40,987 nt of DNA, from contig JAHBMJ010005939.1 of the NCBI GenBank assembly GCA_018398765.1, positions 20,260 through 61,246 on the forward strand. Direction: 5' to 3'. Origin of the DNA: Chromera velia. Its lineage: Eukaryota; Sar; Chromeraceae. Under the pieces are notes generated by a model. That model saw only the letters and a list, made by a program, of their open reading frames with translations. It searched no databases and was not told the origin of the DNA. Made by a program: the position numbers and the translations under genes. Positions 40,082 to 40,987 of this stretch are shown here, in pieces (the stretch's first letter is position 1; every line of letters begins with the position of its first letter).

Positions 40082-40987
40082 AATTTGAAAAGGGGGGCAA
40101 CGACTCAACGAGTCTTAATTGACGTCGATGTATGCATGTTTCTCTTATTTGTATGCGCGTTTGCATGATTGATATCTACATTTATGTCTTTGGATATACA
40201 TCTTTCTGCTTGTTTCTACCTAGATAATTTTTTGCTCGACAGTGTTTATGGTGTTTTGGTGTTTTGCGTTCGAATGCTGAAAGTGAAAAAGAGTGCATTT
40301 TACGTAGTGCATACAGTAAGGCCTCCTTTTGCTATACAGTGTGTGCTGCAGTGTGCATGCGTGTTTTGGTGTAGTGTGTGCATGTTCATACAATAAGAAC
40401 GTGTATGAACTTTTAACCGCGTATTCATATGATATGTTATTTGCTAGTTTAATAAGTTTATAAATTGTAAGATTTTATAAAATTCTAGTAACACTGTAAC
40501 ACAGTCTAGTATAGTAACTGTTACACTATTGCCTATAATGGAGATTCTAGGAAATTGAAAGTCTCTTCCAACAGCTGAGATTCTACGTTGTCTGTGCACA
40601 AATGTGTCGGTAGGAGCACACGGTCAATCTACCATAATCCAGTACAATCCAACAGGCTGCTGTCTGATTCAATTAGAATTTATCGAATACATGCTAATTA
40701 TACGACATACAAAAAACGTATGCATGCGAAAAACCATTGGAGAATGACGCTTCGCATACACGCCGAGCTAAACATTAATAGCTCGAAATCAGCATGCCAA
40801 TTAATCGCAGTATTACGTCGATCCTTGCAAGCTGATGGATAGACCGTAGGCATGATTAGAGAACACACGTAGTGTCCCGCGCGCGACGCCCCTCCGTATC
40901 CATACCGCTGTCTTTTGTCTATCGCTGACGGTTCTCAGGTGCACTTGCGGAAGCAAACGACAACAAAAGGCCGTAACGTTGAAAATT
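40082..40987. other. Right-end region without a recognised gene
   Basis: Mixed to AT-rich sequence. Short open frames have no domain signature. Around 40485-40535 repeated GTAACACTGT/AACTGTTACAC words form an imperfect inverted repeat. Nothing else is supported. Confidence 0.45.

Overview
This is nuclear DNA of a eukaryote. GC-rich single-exon and intron-bearing genes with GT-AG introns are separated by AT-rich islands and by very many microsatellites (CT, GT, GA, GACA, CGAA, GAA). A RAP-domain gene, a divergent calpain, an ankyrin-repeat gene and chromodomain LTR retrotransposons together suggest an alveolate, with a chromerid alga such as Chromera my best guess. RAP proteins are especially expanded in apicomplexans and their relatives. 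The organism assignment is inference. No bacterial operon, phage, CRISPR array or convincing tRNA/rRNA gene was seen.

Layout. 1-1363: repeats and no gene. 1364-2914 (+): ankyrin-repeat protein with an acidic linker. 3282-12719: a three-level nest of transposons. The outermost is a small DNA element with 22-bp inverted ends and a perfect 8-bp target duplication. Into it went an 8.9-kb Ty3/gypsy chromodomain element (minus strand, LTRs 3687-3973 and 12311-12597). Into the integrase of that went a 2.7-kb LTR element that carries only gag (plus strand, LTRs 5319-5641 and 7733-8045, perfect 5-bp duplication CAGAG). By hand count the LTR pairs differ at about 9% (outer) and 4% (inner), which agrees with the nesting order; most differences are transitions. 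13142-15988 (-): secreted or membrane-anchored calpain-like protease with a complete Cys/His/Asn triad. 15989-18737: no gene seen. 18738-21517 (-): two-exon protein with a Gln/Tyr-rich low-complexity half. 21518-22499: divergent intergenic region with a hairpin and a 61-65-bp tandem repeat. 22500-28936 (+): multi-exon gene whose last four exons assemble a textbook RAP domain. 28937-35110: microsatellites and dispersed repeats. 35111-35827 (-): acidic, proline-rich protein of unknown function. 36535-39108: decayed LINE-type reverse transcriptase (minus). 39591-40081: broken coding fragment of unknown family. The rest is AT-rich sequence without visible genes.

The host genes show no obvious shared pathway. 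The most interesting items are: the RAP gene, whose RAP helix and splice donor are tandemly duplicated so that a 39-nt in-frame alternative donor exists; the calpain with signal peptide and C-terminal membrane anchor; and the gag-only LTR element, which shares a 24-nt post-LTR leader and a similar polypurine tract with the autonomous gypsy element it invaded, suggesting a parasite and helper relationship between families. Exon boundaries were placed by eye from splice consensus and reading-frame continuity, not from transcripts.
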